A stretch of DNA of 5,772 bases from Sphingomonadaceae bacterium (GTDB lineage Bacteria; Pseudomonadota; Alphaproteobacteria; Sphingomonadales; Sphingomonadaceae). The stretch spans positions 1-5,772 of the forward strand of contig JACFNY010000143.1 of NCBI GenBank assembly GCA_019454625.1. The letters run 5' to 3'. The notes beneath the pieces were generated by a model. The model did not search any database. It saw nothing but the letters and a program-made list of their open reading frames with translations, and was not told where the DNA came from. Both the position numbers and the translations under genes were made by a program. Below are positions 1 to 4,865 of the stretch, piece by piece; the stretch's first letter is position 1, and each line of letters opens with the position of its first letter.

Positions 1-720
1 GCCCGCGAACCCGACGACGAGGTAGCGCCCGTTCCAGCCGATCGAGCGGAACGCGGGCTCGGCGAACCTGTCGCCGACGGGATCGTAGATCACGTCCGGC
101 CCCGCGCCGCAGGTGCGCTTGATGCCCTCGCGCAGGTCCTCGGAGGCATAGTTGATCGTCTCGTCCGCGCCGTATTCGCGGCAGAGCGCCAGCTTCTCGT
201 CGGTCGAGGCGGCGGCGACCACCTTCGCGCCCATCACCTTGCCGAGTTCCACCGCCGCGAGCCCGACGCCGCCCGCCGCGCCGAGCACGAGCAGCGTCTC
301 GCCCGGCTGGATGCGCGCGCGCTGCTTCAGCGCGTGGTGCGAAGTCGCGTAGGTCATGGTGAAGCCCGCCGCGATGTCGAGCGGCATCGACTCCGGCAGC
401 GGCACCACCTTCGAGGCGTCCGCGACGAGATACTCGGCAAAGCCGCCCGTCCCGGTCATCGCCAGCACGCGGTCGCCCGGTTTCAGGTGCGTCACCCCCT
501 CGCCCACCGTATCGACGACGCCCGCCGCCTCACCGCCCGGCGAGAACGGCAGCGGCGGCTTGAACTGGTAGAGGTTCTGGATGATGAGCACGTCCGGGAA
601 GTTGACGCCCGCGGCCGCCACCTTGATGCGCACCTCGCCCTTGCCCGGCTCCGGCGTCGGCACCTCGCGCACGACCAGCTTTTCGGGTGGCCCGTGCTCC
701 ACGCAAAGCAGCGCCTTCAT
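1..720 (-). CDS. NADPH:quinone oxidoreductase family protein (MDR superfamily), C-terminus cut by window edge
   Basis: The gene reads leftwards from an ATG at 720-718 and stays open to base 1, giving 240 residues. Family members are about 325 residues long, so roughly the last 85 are missing. It opens MKALLCVEHG, a typical start for quinone oxidoreductase-like MDR proteins. The GroES-like N-terminal domain includes AAAGVNFPDVL (about 35-45) and PGGEAAGVV (61-69). The nucleotide-binding Rossmann motif is LGAAGGVGLAAVELGK (146-161). I see no cysteine cluster for structural zinc, and position 40 is the asparagine typical of zinc-free quinone reductases. The family reduces quinones or related enones with NADPH in the cytosol. 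In this relative the true substrate is unknown, and a crotonyl-CoA or acryloyl-CoA reductase-like role cannot be excluded. A purine-rich AAAGGGA lies about 8 bases before the ATG. The gene diverges from the reductase gene at 799. The family call is secure; the substrate is not. Confidence 0.87.
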   Translation of the reverse strand, partial: MKALLCVEHGPPEKLVVREVPTPEPGKGEVRIKVAAAGVNFPDVLIIQNLYQFKPPLPFSPGGEAAGVVDTVGEGVTHLKPGDRVLAMTGTGGFAEYLVADASKVVPLPESMPLDIAAGFTMTYATSHHALKQRARIQPGETLLVLGAAGGVGLAAVELGKVMGAKVVAAASTDEKLALCREYGADETINYASEDLREGIKRTCGAGPDVIYDPVGDRFAEPAFRSIGWNGRYLVVGFAG

Positions 721-748
721 AATCTTCGTCCCTTTCACGATCCGCAGG

Positions 749-776
749 TTGCCATTCGGCGTTCGCCCGTCAGAAT
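749..776 (+). promoter_or_regulatory. Candidate sigma70-type promoter for the PanE-like gene
   Basis: TTGCCA at 749-754 matches five of six bases of the -35 consensus. After a 16-bp spacer, CAGAAT at 771-776 matches four of six bases of the -10 consensus. Transcription would start near 783, leaving a leader of about 16 bases that contains the ribosome site GAAGGA (785-790), 8 bases before the ATG at 799. The 78-bp gap 721-798 must also hold the promoter of the leftward oxidoreductase gene, but I see no convincing hexamers for it. Prediction by eye only. Confidence 0.4.
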
Positions 777-798
777 AACCGCATGAAGGATCGGGACA

Positions 799-1830
799 AT
801 GCACGACAAAGATAGGCTCGCCGTCGCGGTGATGGGCGCCGGGCTCATCGGCTGCTACATCGGCGGCGCGCTTGCCGCGGGCGGCGCGCGGGTGACGCTG
901 ATCGGCCGCCCGACCTACATGGACGCCATCCGCGCGCACGGCCTGCGCGTCTCCGACGCTCGCGGACGCGACACGCTCGTCCCCGCGGCGGACCTCGCGC
1001 TGGCGGAGAATCCCGAAGCCGCGGCAGGGGCGGACGTCGTGCTCGTGACGGTGAAGAGCGACGCGACGACAGACGCCGCCCGGGCGCTCGCGCCGTTCCT
1101 CGGGGCGGGAACGCCGGTGCTTTCGCTCCAGAACGGCGCGGACAACGTGGCCGCCATCGCCGCCGCGCTGCCGGAGGCCCACGTTTTCGCGGGCATGGTG
1201 CCGTTCAACGTCGCCGGGCGCGGCCCCGGGCATTTCCATCAGGCGACGAGCAGCCCCGTGCAGATCGACGCCGACCCGGCGCTGGACAGGCTCGCCGACG
1301 TGCTCGCGGCGGGCGGACTCCCGCCCGTGCGCAGCGCCGACATGGCGGGCGTGCTGTGGGGCAAGCTGCTCGTGAACCTCAACAACGCGATCAACGCGCT
1401 TTCGGGAAAGACGCTGGCGCAGGAGTTCGCCGATCGCGACTACCGGCGCGCGTGGGCGCTTTCGATGCAGGAGGGGCTCGGCCTCGTGAAGGCGGCGGGC
1501 ATCCGTCCCGCGAGCGTGCTGCCGCTGCCCGTCGAGCGGATGCCGTTCCTGCTGTCGCTGCCGAATTTCCTCTACCGGCGCATCGCCGCGCGGCAGAAGA
1601 CGACCGTGGACCGGCACGCCCGCTCATCGATGGCGGACGACCTCGCGCGCGGGCGGCGCACCGAGGTCGATCACCTGAACGGCGCCGTCGTGCGGCTCGC
1701 CGCGCGGTTGGGGCGCAAGGCACCGGTCAACGCGAAGCTGGTCGAGCTGGTCCGCGCCGCGGAAGCCGGTGCGCCGCCGATCCCCGGTCCCGCGCTGCGT
1801 CAGACGCTGGCGGCGTCGATGAGGGCCTGA
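799..1830 (+). CDS. panE: 2-dehydropantoate 2-reductase (ketopantoate reductase, ApbA/PanE family)
   Basis: The 343-residue product matches ketopantoate reductase, which reduces 2-dehydropantoate to pantoate with NADPH in pantothenate/CoA synthesis in the cytosol. The N-terminal Rossmann fold starts VMGAGLIGCYIGGALAAGG (11-29), with the GxGxxG dinucleotide motif. VLVTVKS (81-87) and LSLQNGADN (108-116) are the usual next core strands. The C-terminal ApbA_C domain has WGKLLVNLNNAINALSG (187-203), where K189 and N193 correspond to the catalytic lysine and conserved asparagine (K176 and N180 in E. coli). ARSSMADDLARGRRTEVDHLNG-type sequence (274-295) supplies the substrate-binding serine and glutamate (E289). 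It is somewhat longer than E. coli PanE (303). The ATG at 799 has GAAGGA 8 bases upstream. Its last 31 bases overlap oxyR on the other strand. Paralogues of this family can act on other 2-oxoacids, and no other pan gene is nearby, so pathway assignment is less certain than the family. Confidence 0.82.
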   Translation: MHDKDRLAVAVMGAGLIGCYIGGALAAGGARVTLIGRPTYMDAIRAHGLRVSDARGRDTLVPAADLALAENPEAAAGADVVLVTVKSDATTDAARALAPFLGAGTPVLSLQNGADNVAAIAAALPEAHVFAGMVPFNVAGRGPGHFHQATSSPVQIDADPALDRLADVLAAGGLPPVRSADMAGVLWGKLLVNLNNAINALSGKTLAQEFADRDYRRAWALSMQEGLGLVKAAGIRPASVLPLPVERMPFLLSLPNFLYRRIAARQKTTVDRHARSSMADDLARGRRTEVDHLNGAVVRLAARLGRKAPVNAKLVELVRAAEAGAPPIPGPALRQTLAASMRA

Positions 1831-2702
1831 GCGAGCAGGCGGAACTCCTCCTCGCGCGGGCTCGACTTGCGCCAGACGAGCGCGACCTCGCGGAACGGCT
1901 TCTCGCCGTCGATGGGCCGCGTCTCGACATCCGTGCCGTTCAGGATGCCGGCCTTCAGCGCCATGTCGGGCACGAGCGTGGTGCCTAGGCGGTTGTCGAC
2001 CATCTGCACCAGCGTGTGCAGCGACGTGCCGACCACCGAGGTCTCGGCCCGGTATTCCGGCCGCCCGCAGGCGGCGAGCGCGTGCTCCTTCAGACAGTGC
2101 CCGTCCTCCAGCAGCAGCAGCCGATCGGTGTCGATGTCCTCGGGGTGGATCACCTTGCCCGCGCCGTGGATGTCCTCCTTGTGCGCGGCGATGTGGAAAT
2201 AGTCGCGGAACAGCTTCACGCTCGCCACGTCGCCGCAGGGAAACGGCAGCGCCAGCAGCACGCAGTCCACCTGTCCCCGCCCCAGCGCGTCGCACACCGA
2301 GGCGCTCGTCTCCTCGCGCAGGTAGAGCTTGAGGTCGGGGTAGGACGCGCGCAGGCGCGGCAGCGCCTTCGGCAGGAAGAACGGCGCGATCGTGGGGATC
2401 ACGCCCATGCGGATCTCGCCCGTCAACGGCCGCGCCTCGGCCTGCGCCAGCGCGGCGAGGTCCTCGGCCTCGCGCAGCACGAGGATCGCCTTGCGCGCGA
2501 TCTTCTCGCCGAGCGGCGTGAAGCGCACGACGCGGCGCGTCCGCTCGACGAGCGCGGCGTCGAGCAGGGTTTCAAGCTCGCGGATACCCGAGGACAGCGT
2601 CGACTGGGTGACGAAGCAGGCGTCCGCGGCACGGCCGAAGTGCTGGTGCTCGTGAAGCGCCGCCAGGTACTGGAGCTGCTTGAGGGTGGGCAGGAACGTC
2701 AT
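1800..2702 (-). CDS. oxyR: OxyR, LysR-type hydrogen peroxide-sensing transcriptional regulator
   Basis: The 300-residue product is a full-length LysR-type regulator. The N-terminal winged helix-turn-helix (about 1-65) includes LKQLQYLAALHEHQHFGRAA and TQSTLSSGIRELE. The periplasmic-binding-like sensor domain spans about 95-295. The decisive motif is LLLLEDGHC(203)LKEHALAAC(212). The two cysteines are nine positions apart, exactly as C199 and C208 of E. coli OxyR, and H202 precedes the peroxidatic cysteine. In the known mechanism, peroxide oxidises the first cysteine, a disulfide forms with the second, and the tetramer switches its DNA contacts to activate catalase, peroxidase and thiol-reduction genes. 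LGTTLVPDMALKAG (239-252) is another conserved sensor-domain segment. There are further cysteines at 29, 137, 147 and 156. The ATG at 2702 has no clear Shine-Dalgarno and probably a short leader. No catalase or peroxiredoxin gene is adjacent, so its targets lie outside the window. The call is highly secure. Confidence 0.95.
   Translation of the reverse strand: MTFLPTLKQLQYLAALHEHQHFGRAADACFVTQSTLSSGIRELETLLDAALVERTRRVVRFTPLGEKIARKAILVLREAEDLAALAQAEARPLTGEIRMGVIPTIAPFFLPKALPRLRASYPDLKLYLREETSASVCDALGRGQVDCVLLALPFPCGDVASVKLFRDYFHIAAHKEDIHGAGKVIHPEDIDTDRLLLLEDGHCLKEHALAACGRPEYRAETSVVGTSLHTLVQMVDNRLGTTLVPDMALKAGILNGTDVETRPIDGEKPFREVALVWRKSSPREEEFRLLAQALIDAASV
1825..1840. terminator. Small hairpin at the panE/oxyR convergence
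   Basis: GCCTG (1825-1829) and CAGGC (1836-1840) form a perfect 5-bp stem with a 6-base loop spanning the panE stop codon. No T-run follows on either strand, and the sequence also encodes the C-terminal part of oxyR. It could help end panE transcription between two convergent genes, but it is short and may be chance in GC-rich DNA. Confidence 0.2.
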
Positions 2703-2728
2703 CGGCGTTTTCGATCAGTCTAACCAGA

Positions 2729-2749
2729 ATTATCCATTGGCTCTATAAT
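2729..2749. promoter_or_regulatory. oxyR: ATTAT-N11-ATAAT inverted repeat, candidate LysR-type (OxyR) operator
   Basis: ATTAT (2729-2733) and ATAAT (2745-2749) are perfect inverted arms with an 11-base spacer, which is the T-N11-A form bound by LysR-type regulators. The site lies 27-47 bases upstream of the oxyR start, where negative autoregulation is normally exerted. On the oxyR strand the region also shows ATAG and TTAG tetrads about 23 bases apart, a partial match to the spaced ATAG/CTAT tetrads of OxyR sites. It is AT-rich compared with its surroundings. The arms also coincide with -10-like hexamers, so part of the symmetry may simply reflect two back-to-back promoters. Confidence 0.45.
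2744..2749 (+). promoter_or_regulatory. Perfect TATAAT -10 hexamer facing away from oxyR
   Basis: TATAAT is a perfect -10 consensus on the plus strand, but the -35 region is poor (TAACCA at 2721-2726, 17-bp spacing, three of six). No plus-strand protein gene follows, because the next gene is tauE on the minus strand. If active, it would start near 2756 and read through the 12-bp hairpin at 2786-2819. Weak -35 elements are common at activator-dependent promoters, so OxyR dependence is possible. Chance occurrence in an AT-rich operator region is the alternative. Confidence 0.3.
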
Positions 2750-2785
2750 GTGCCGAACGGATATAGACAAGCCATCGAAGCCCCC

Positions 2786-2819
2786 GCGGCCCGCCGGCTC
2801 CCCCCTCCCGGCGGGCCGC
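2786..2819. terminator. Perfect 12-bp GC hairpin between tauE and oxyR
   Basis: GCGGCCCGCCGG (2786-2797) and CCGGCGGGCCGC (2808-2819) are perfect inverted arms around a 10-base pyrimidine loop. The hairpin lies 24 bases after the tauE stop in the tauE direction, the expected place for a terminator that insulates oxyR. The flank after the stem is not a clean T-run on either side: on the plus strand it is ATTCGTTTCG, on the minus strand GGGGGCTTCG. The T content is slightly better for plus-strand transcription. Rho-independent function is plausible for tauE or for a plus-strand transcript starting near 2756. Confidence 0.6.
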
Positions 2820-2843
2820 ATTCGTTTCGAGGATCGAGGGGAA

Positions 2844-3599
2844 CTAGAAGAAGGCGCGCCAGATACCGAAGCCGCTGGTGAGCGTCAGCACGACGCCCAC
2901 GATCATCAGCAGGGGCCGCGGCGCGATCCGTTTCGCGAGCCACGCGCCGAACGGCGCGGCGATGACCCCGCCGATCAGCAGCCCGAACATCGCCTTCGTG
3001 AAGAACGCGACGCCGAGGCTGAGCAGGAACGTGATCGAAACCGTCAGGGTGAGAAAGAATTCGGCGGTGTTCACCGTACCGATCGTCTTGCGCGGCGATC
3101 CGCCCTGGATGAGCAGGTTCGAGGTGACGACCGGCCCCCAGCCGCCGCCGCCCGCCGCATCGAGAAACCCGCCGGCGAGGCCCAGCGGCTCGACGATGCG
3201 CGGGTTCTTGATCTTGGGCGGATAGCGCCAGCTCCGCCAGATGAGCAGGACGCCGATGCACGAGAGATAGGCGAGCACGATCGGGCGCGCGGCCTCGGCG
3301 GGAACCTGCGTGAGAATGTAGGCGCCGAGAATGCCGCCGATCACGCCGGGGATGACGAGCCGCGCGAACAGCTTCCAGTCGACGTTGCGGTGAATGGCGT
3401 GGCTGATGCCCGAAACCGCCGTGGTGAACGTCTCAACGGTGTGCACGCCCGCCGAGGCCGCCGCGGGCGGAACGCCGAGGCTGACGAGCAGGGTGGAGGA
3501 AATCACGCCGAACGCCATGCCGAGCGCGCCGTCGACGAGCTGGGCCGCGAAACCTACCGCGATATAGGGCAAGAGGTCCGCAAAGACGTCCGTTGGCAT
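2844..3599 (-). CDS. TauE/SafE (TSUP) family sulfite/sulfur-compound permease
   Basis: The product is a 251-residue integral inner-membrane protein of the TauE/SafE family, whose members export or import sulfite, sulfonates or related anions. It shows the family's two half-repeats: GFAAQLVDGALGMAFG followed by VHTVETFTT (16-31, 53-61), and GLAGGFLDAAGGGGWG followed by VNTAEFFLT (140-155, 176-184). Hydrophobic segments fall at about 10-42, 80-98, 105-122, 137-165, 180-200, 204-222 and 229-247, compatible with the usual seven to eight spans. An ATG at 3665 would add 22 charged, non-conserved residues. The ATG at 3599 (MPTDVFADLLPYIAVGF) puts the membrane domain at the N-terminus and has GAGGA about 11 bases upstream, so I chose it. 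It diverges from cysE, which supports a role in sulfur handling. The exact substrate cannot be read from sequence, because family members differ. Confidence 0.91.
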   Translation of the reverse strand: MPTDVFADLLPYIAVGFAAQLVDGALGMAFGVISSTLLVSLGVPPAAASAGVHTVETFTTAVSGISHAIHRNVDWKLFARLVIPGVIGGILGAYILTQVPAEAARPIVLAYLSCIGVLLIWRSWRYPPKIKNPRIVEPLGLAGGFLDAAGGGGWGPVVTSNLLIQGGSPRKTIGTVNTAEFFLTLTVSITFLLSLGVAFFTKAMFGLLIGGVIAAPFGAWLAKRIAPRPLLMIVGVVLTLTSGFGIWRAFF

Positions 3600-3683
3600 G
3601 AAAGATGTGATCCTCGTGTATGGCGGCCCGTGCCCGGCAGATGGCACACGGAGGCCTTGCGGCAAACGACTTTTTCTTTCGCA

Positions 3684-3707
3684 CCGGCAAGCCCGCCCTT
3701 GCGCCGG
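3684..3707. repeat. Imperfect inverted repeat in the tauE-cysE intergenic region
   Basis: CCGGCAAG (3684-3691) pairs with CTTG-CG-CCGG (3698-3707) to form an eight-pair stem with a two-base bulge and a 6-base loop. It sits in the middle of the 178-bp divergent gap. It could be an operator shared by tauE and cysE, or an RNA hairpin in the tauE leader. The rest of the gap (3600-3777) holds the candidate cysE promoter and an A/T-rich stretch near 3666-3680, and nothing else I can name. Confidence 0.3.
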
Positions 3708-3710
3708 GGC

Positions 3711-3739
3711 TGGTAATCGGCGCCCGAAGCGCCTAGATT
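3711..3739 (+). promoter_or_regulatory. cysE: Weak candidate cysE promoter with an internal inverted repeat
   Basis: TAGATT (3734-3739) matches four of six -10 bases. TGGTAA, 17 bp upstream (3711-3716), matches only three of six -35 bases. Between them GGCGC (3719-3723) and GCGCC (3729-3733) form a perfect 5-bp inverted repeat that abuts the -10 and could be a repressor or activator site. Transcription would start near 3746, giving a leader of about 32 bases with GGGGAAG about 11 bases before the ATG. By eye only. Confidence 0.3.
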
Positions 3740-3777
3740 CCGTCGATCAGGAAGGAACCGGGGAAGCGTCCGCCAGC

Positions 3778-4479
3778 ATGTTCGACAGTCTCATCGCCTA
3801 TCTCGATTCGGTGAAGGCGCGCGACCCCTCGCCCCGTTCGCGCTGGGAAGTGCTGCTTTACCCGGGCGTGCTCGCGCTCGGCCTGCACCGCGTGGCGCAC
3901 TGGCTGTATCGCGGCGAGATGTTCTTCCTCGCCCGCTTCGTGAACCACCTTTCGCGCGCGCTGACGGCGATCGACATCCACCCGGGCGCGAAGATCGGCA
4001 AGCGGCTGTTCATCGACCACGGCTTCGTCGTGATCGGCGAAACCGCGGAGATCGGCGACGACGTAACCATGTACCAGGGCTCGACGCTCGGCGGCACGAA
4101 CCCGACGAACGGCGTCGGCGGCAAGCGGCACCCGACGATCGGCGACGGCGTCATCGTCAGCCTCGGCGCCGCCATCCTCGGCCCCATCACCGTTGGCGCG
4201 GGCGCACGCATCGGCGCGAACGCCGTCGTCACCAAGGACGTGCAGGAGGGCGCGACGATGGTCGGCATCCCGGCGCGCTCGACGCTTGTCGAGGTGAAGA
4301 AGGAAACGCAGGACTTCGTGCCCTACGGCACGCCGTGCAGCGAGAAGTTCGACCCGCAGACGCAGCAGTTCGAAATCCTGCGCTGCGAGGTGGAGACGCT
4401 GCGCAAGCGGCTGGCGGAGCTGACCCCCGCCGACCTCAAGCCCGCTGCCAAGCCGGGGGCGACCGCCCGCAAGGCATGA
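3778..4479 (+). CDS. cysE: Serine O-acetyltransferase (CysE)
   Basis: The 233-residue product is serine acetyltransferase. It transfers acetyl from acetyl-CoA to L-serine to make O-acetylserine, the precursor that takes up sulfide in cysteine synthesis. A helical N-terminal region (about 1-62, including YPGVLALGLHRVAHWLY) leads into the left-handed beta-helix of hexapeptide repeats (about 65-170). IDIHPGAKIGKRLFIDHG contains D66 and H81, with the same 15-residue spacing as catalytic D143 and H158 in E. coli. GETAEIGDDVTMYQGSTLGG and the GGKRHPTIGDG loop are family signatures. The protein is shorter than E. coli CysE (273) because the N-terminal domain is reduced. The C-terminus carries a probable coiled coil (about 198-216) and ends ATARKA, not the isoleucine that docks into CysK. 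The frame is open from 3598, but homology begins at the ATG at 3778. It is coupled to the next gene by an ATGA overlap. Confidence 0.96.
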   Translation: MFDSLIAYLDSVKARDPSPRSRWEVLLYPGVLALGLHRVAHWLYRGEMFFLARFVNHLSRALTAIDIHPGAKIGKRLFIDHGFVVIGETAEIGDDVTMYQGSTLGGTNPTNGVGGKRHPTIGDGVIVSLGAAILGPITVGAGARIGANAVVTKDVQEGATMVGIPARSTLVEVKKETQDFVPYGTPCSEKFDPQTQQFEILRCEVETLRKRLAELTPADLKPAAKPGATARKA

Positions 4480-4823
4480 ACAACATCACGCCTCTCTTCG
4501 GGGGGCGTGCCCCCGCTCCCGCCCAGGTTACCTTCGACCGCCACGAGCTGAATCACATCATGGGCCTCTACGGCCGCATGGTCGCCGCCGGGCTGTGGCG
4601 CGACTACGCGGTGGACATGAACCGCGACGAGGCCGTCTTCTCCGCCTTCCGCCGCGCGTCGGAACGCCCCGAGATCCGCGTGGTGAAGCGCCCGGAGCTG
4701 CGCGTTCGGCAGGGCCAGTACATCCTGCTCGGCGAGGCGGGCGCGGTGCTGCGCCGCGGCCACGAGCTGCCGCCCCTGCTCGCGCCGCTGGAGCGCAAGC
4801 TGCTGAAGCTGGTGGAGGTTTAG
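4476..4823 (+). CDS. DUF2794 domain-containing protein, function unknown
   Basis: The 115-residue soluble protein matches the DUF2794 family that I know from alphaproteobacteria. Recognisable blocks are TPLFGG at the N-terminus, VTFDRHELNHIMGLYGRMVAAG (18-39), WRDYAVDMNRDEAVFSAFRRASERP (41-65), and the RQGQYILLGEAGAVLRRGHEL block (79-98), with a basic/hydrophobic tail RKLLKLVEV. No signal peptide, membrane segment or catalytic motif is visible. The ATG at 4476-4478 overlaps the cysE stop at 4477-4479 (ATGA), so ribosomes finishing cysE can re-initiate here. An in-frame ATG at 4335 would add 47 low-complexity residues out of frame with cysE, and I rejected it. Co-translation suggests a link to cysteine or sulfur metabolism, but no function should be assigned. 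Confidence 0.9.
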   Translation: MNNITPLFGGRAPAPAQVTFDRHELNHIMGLYGRMVAAGLWRDYAVDMNRDEAVFSAFRRASERPEIRVVKRPELRVRQGQYILLGEAGAVLRRGHELPPLLAPLERKLLKLVEV

Positions 4824-4834
4824 CCGCCTTCTCC

Positions 4835-4854
4835 CCTCCCCTGAAGAGGAGAGG
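4835..4854. terminator. Hairpin between the convergent DUF2794 and SDR genes
   Basis: CCTCCCCT (4835-4842) and AGGAGAGG (4847-4854) pair over eight positions with one C/A mismatch, around a GAAG loop. It lies in the 42-bp gap between two convergent stop codons (4823 and 4866), where a bidirectional terminator is expected. Only a short CTTAT follows on the plus strand, so strength is uncertain. Confidence 0.45.
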
Positions 4855-4865
4855 CTTATGATGCC

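Larger units (their letters stand above)
2729..2756 (-). promoter_or_regulatory. oxyR: Candidate oxyR promoter
   Basis: Reading leftwards, GATAAT (complement of 2729-2734) matches five of six -10 bases. TCGGCA, 16 bases upstream (complement of 2751-2756), matches four of six -35 bases. Transcription would start near 2722, leaving a leader of about 20 bases before the ATG at 2702, consistent with the lack of a clear ribosome site there. Prediction by eye only. Confidence 0.4.

Noticed and set aside
334..786. 150-residue plus-strand frame and smaller ones over bases 152-778
   Set aside because: They lie antisense to the quinone oxidoreductase gene, whose minus-strand translation is convincing over all 240 residues.
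1803..1817. GACGC-TGGCG-GCGTC hairpin inside the panE/oxyR overlap
   Set aside because: A 5-bp stem within two coding regions and without a T-run is expected by chance at this base composition.
1356..1988. Long plus-strand frame across the end of panE and the 3' part of oxyR, and minus-strand frames such as 1391-1723 and 1624-2295
   Set aside because: Arg/Ala-rich translations with no family character, lying in alternative frames of two well-recognised genes; typical of GC-rich DNA.
2016..2723. 235-residue plus-strand frame opposite oxyR
   Set aside because: Arg/Gln/His-rich shadow of oxyR, with no motif and no ribosome site.
3600..3665. N-terminal extension of the TauE/SafE protein to an ATG at 3665
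   Set aside because: The extra 22 residues are polar and unlike the family, and the ATG at 3599 places the first membrane span normally.
2748..3716. 322-residue plus-strand frame opposite tauE
   Set aside because: Translation is rich in Arg, Asp, Glu and Gly without hydrophobic core, and it is the mirror of a clear membrane protein gene on the other strand.
3598..3777. 60-residue N-terminal extension of CysE
   Set aside because: It has no similarity to serine acetyltransferases, would overlap the tauE start codon, and contains the likely promoter.
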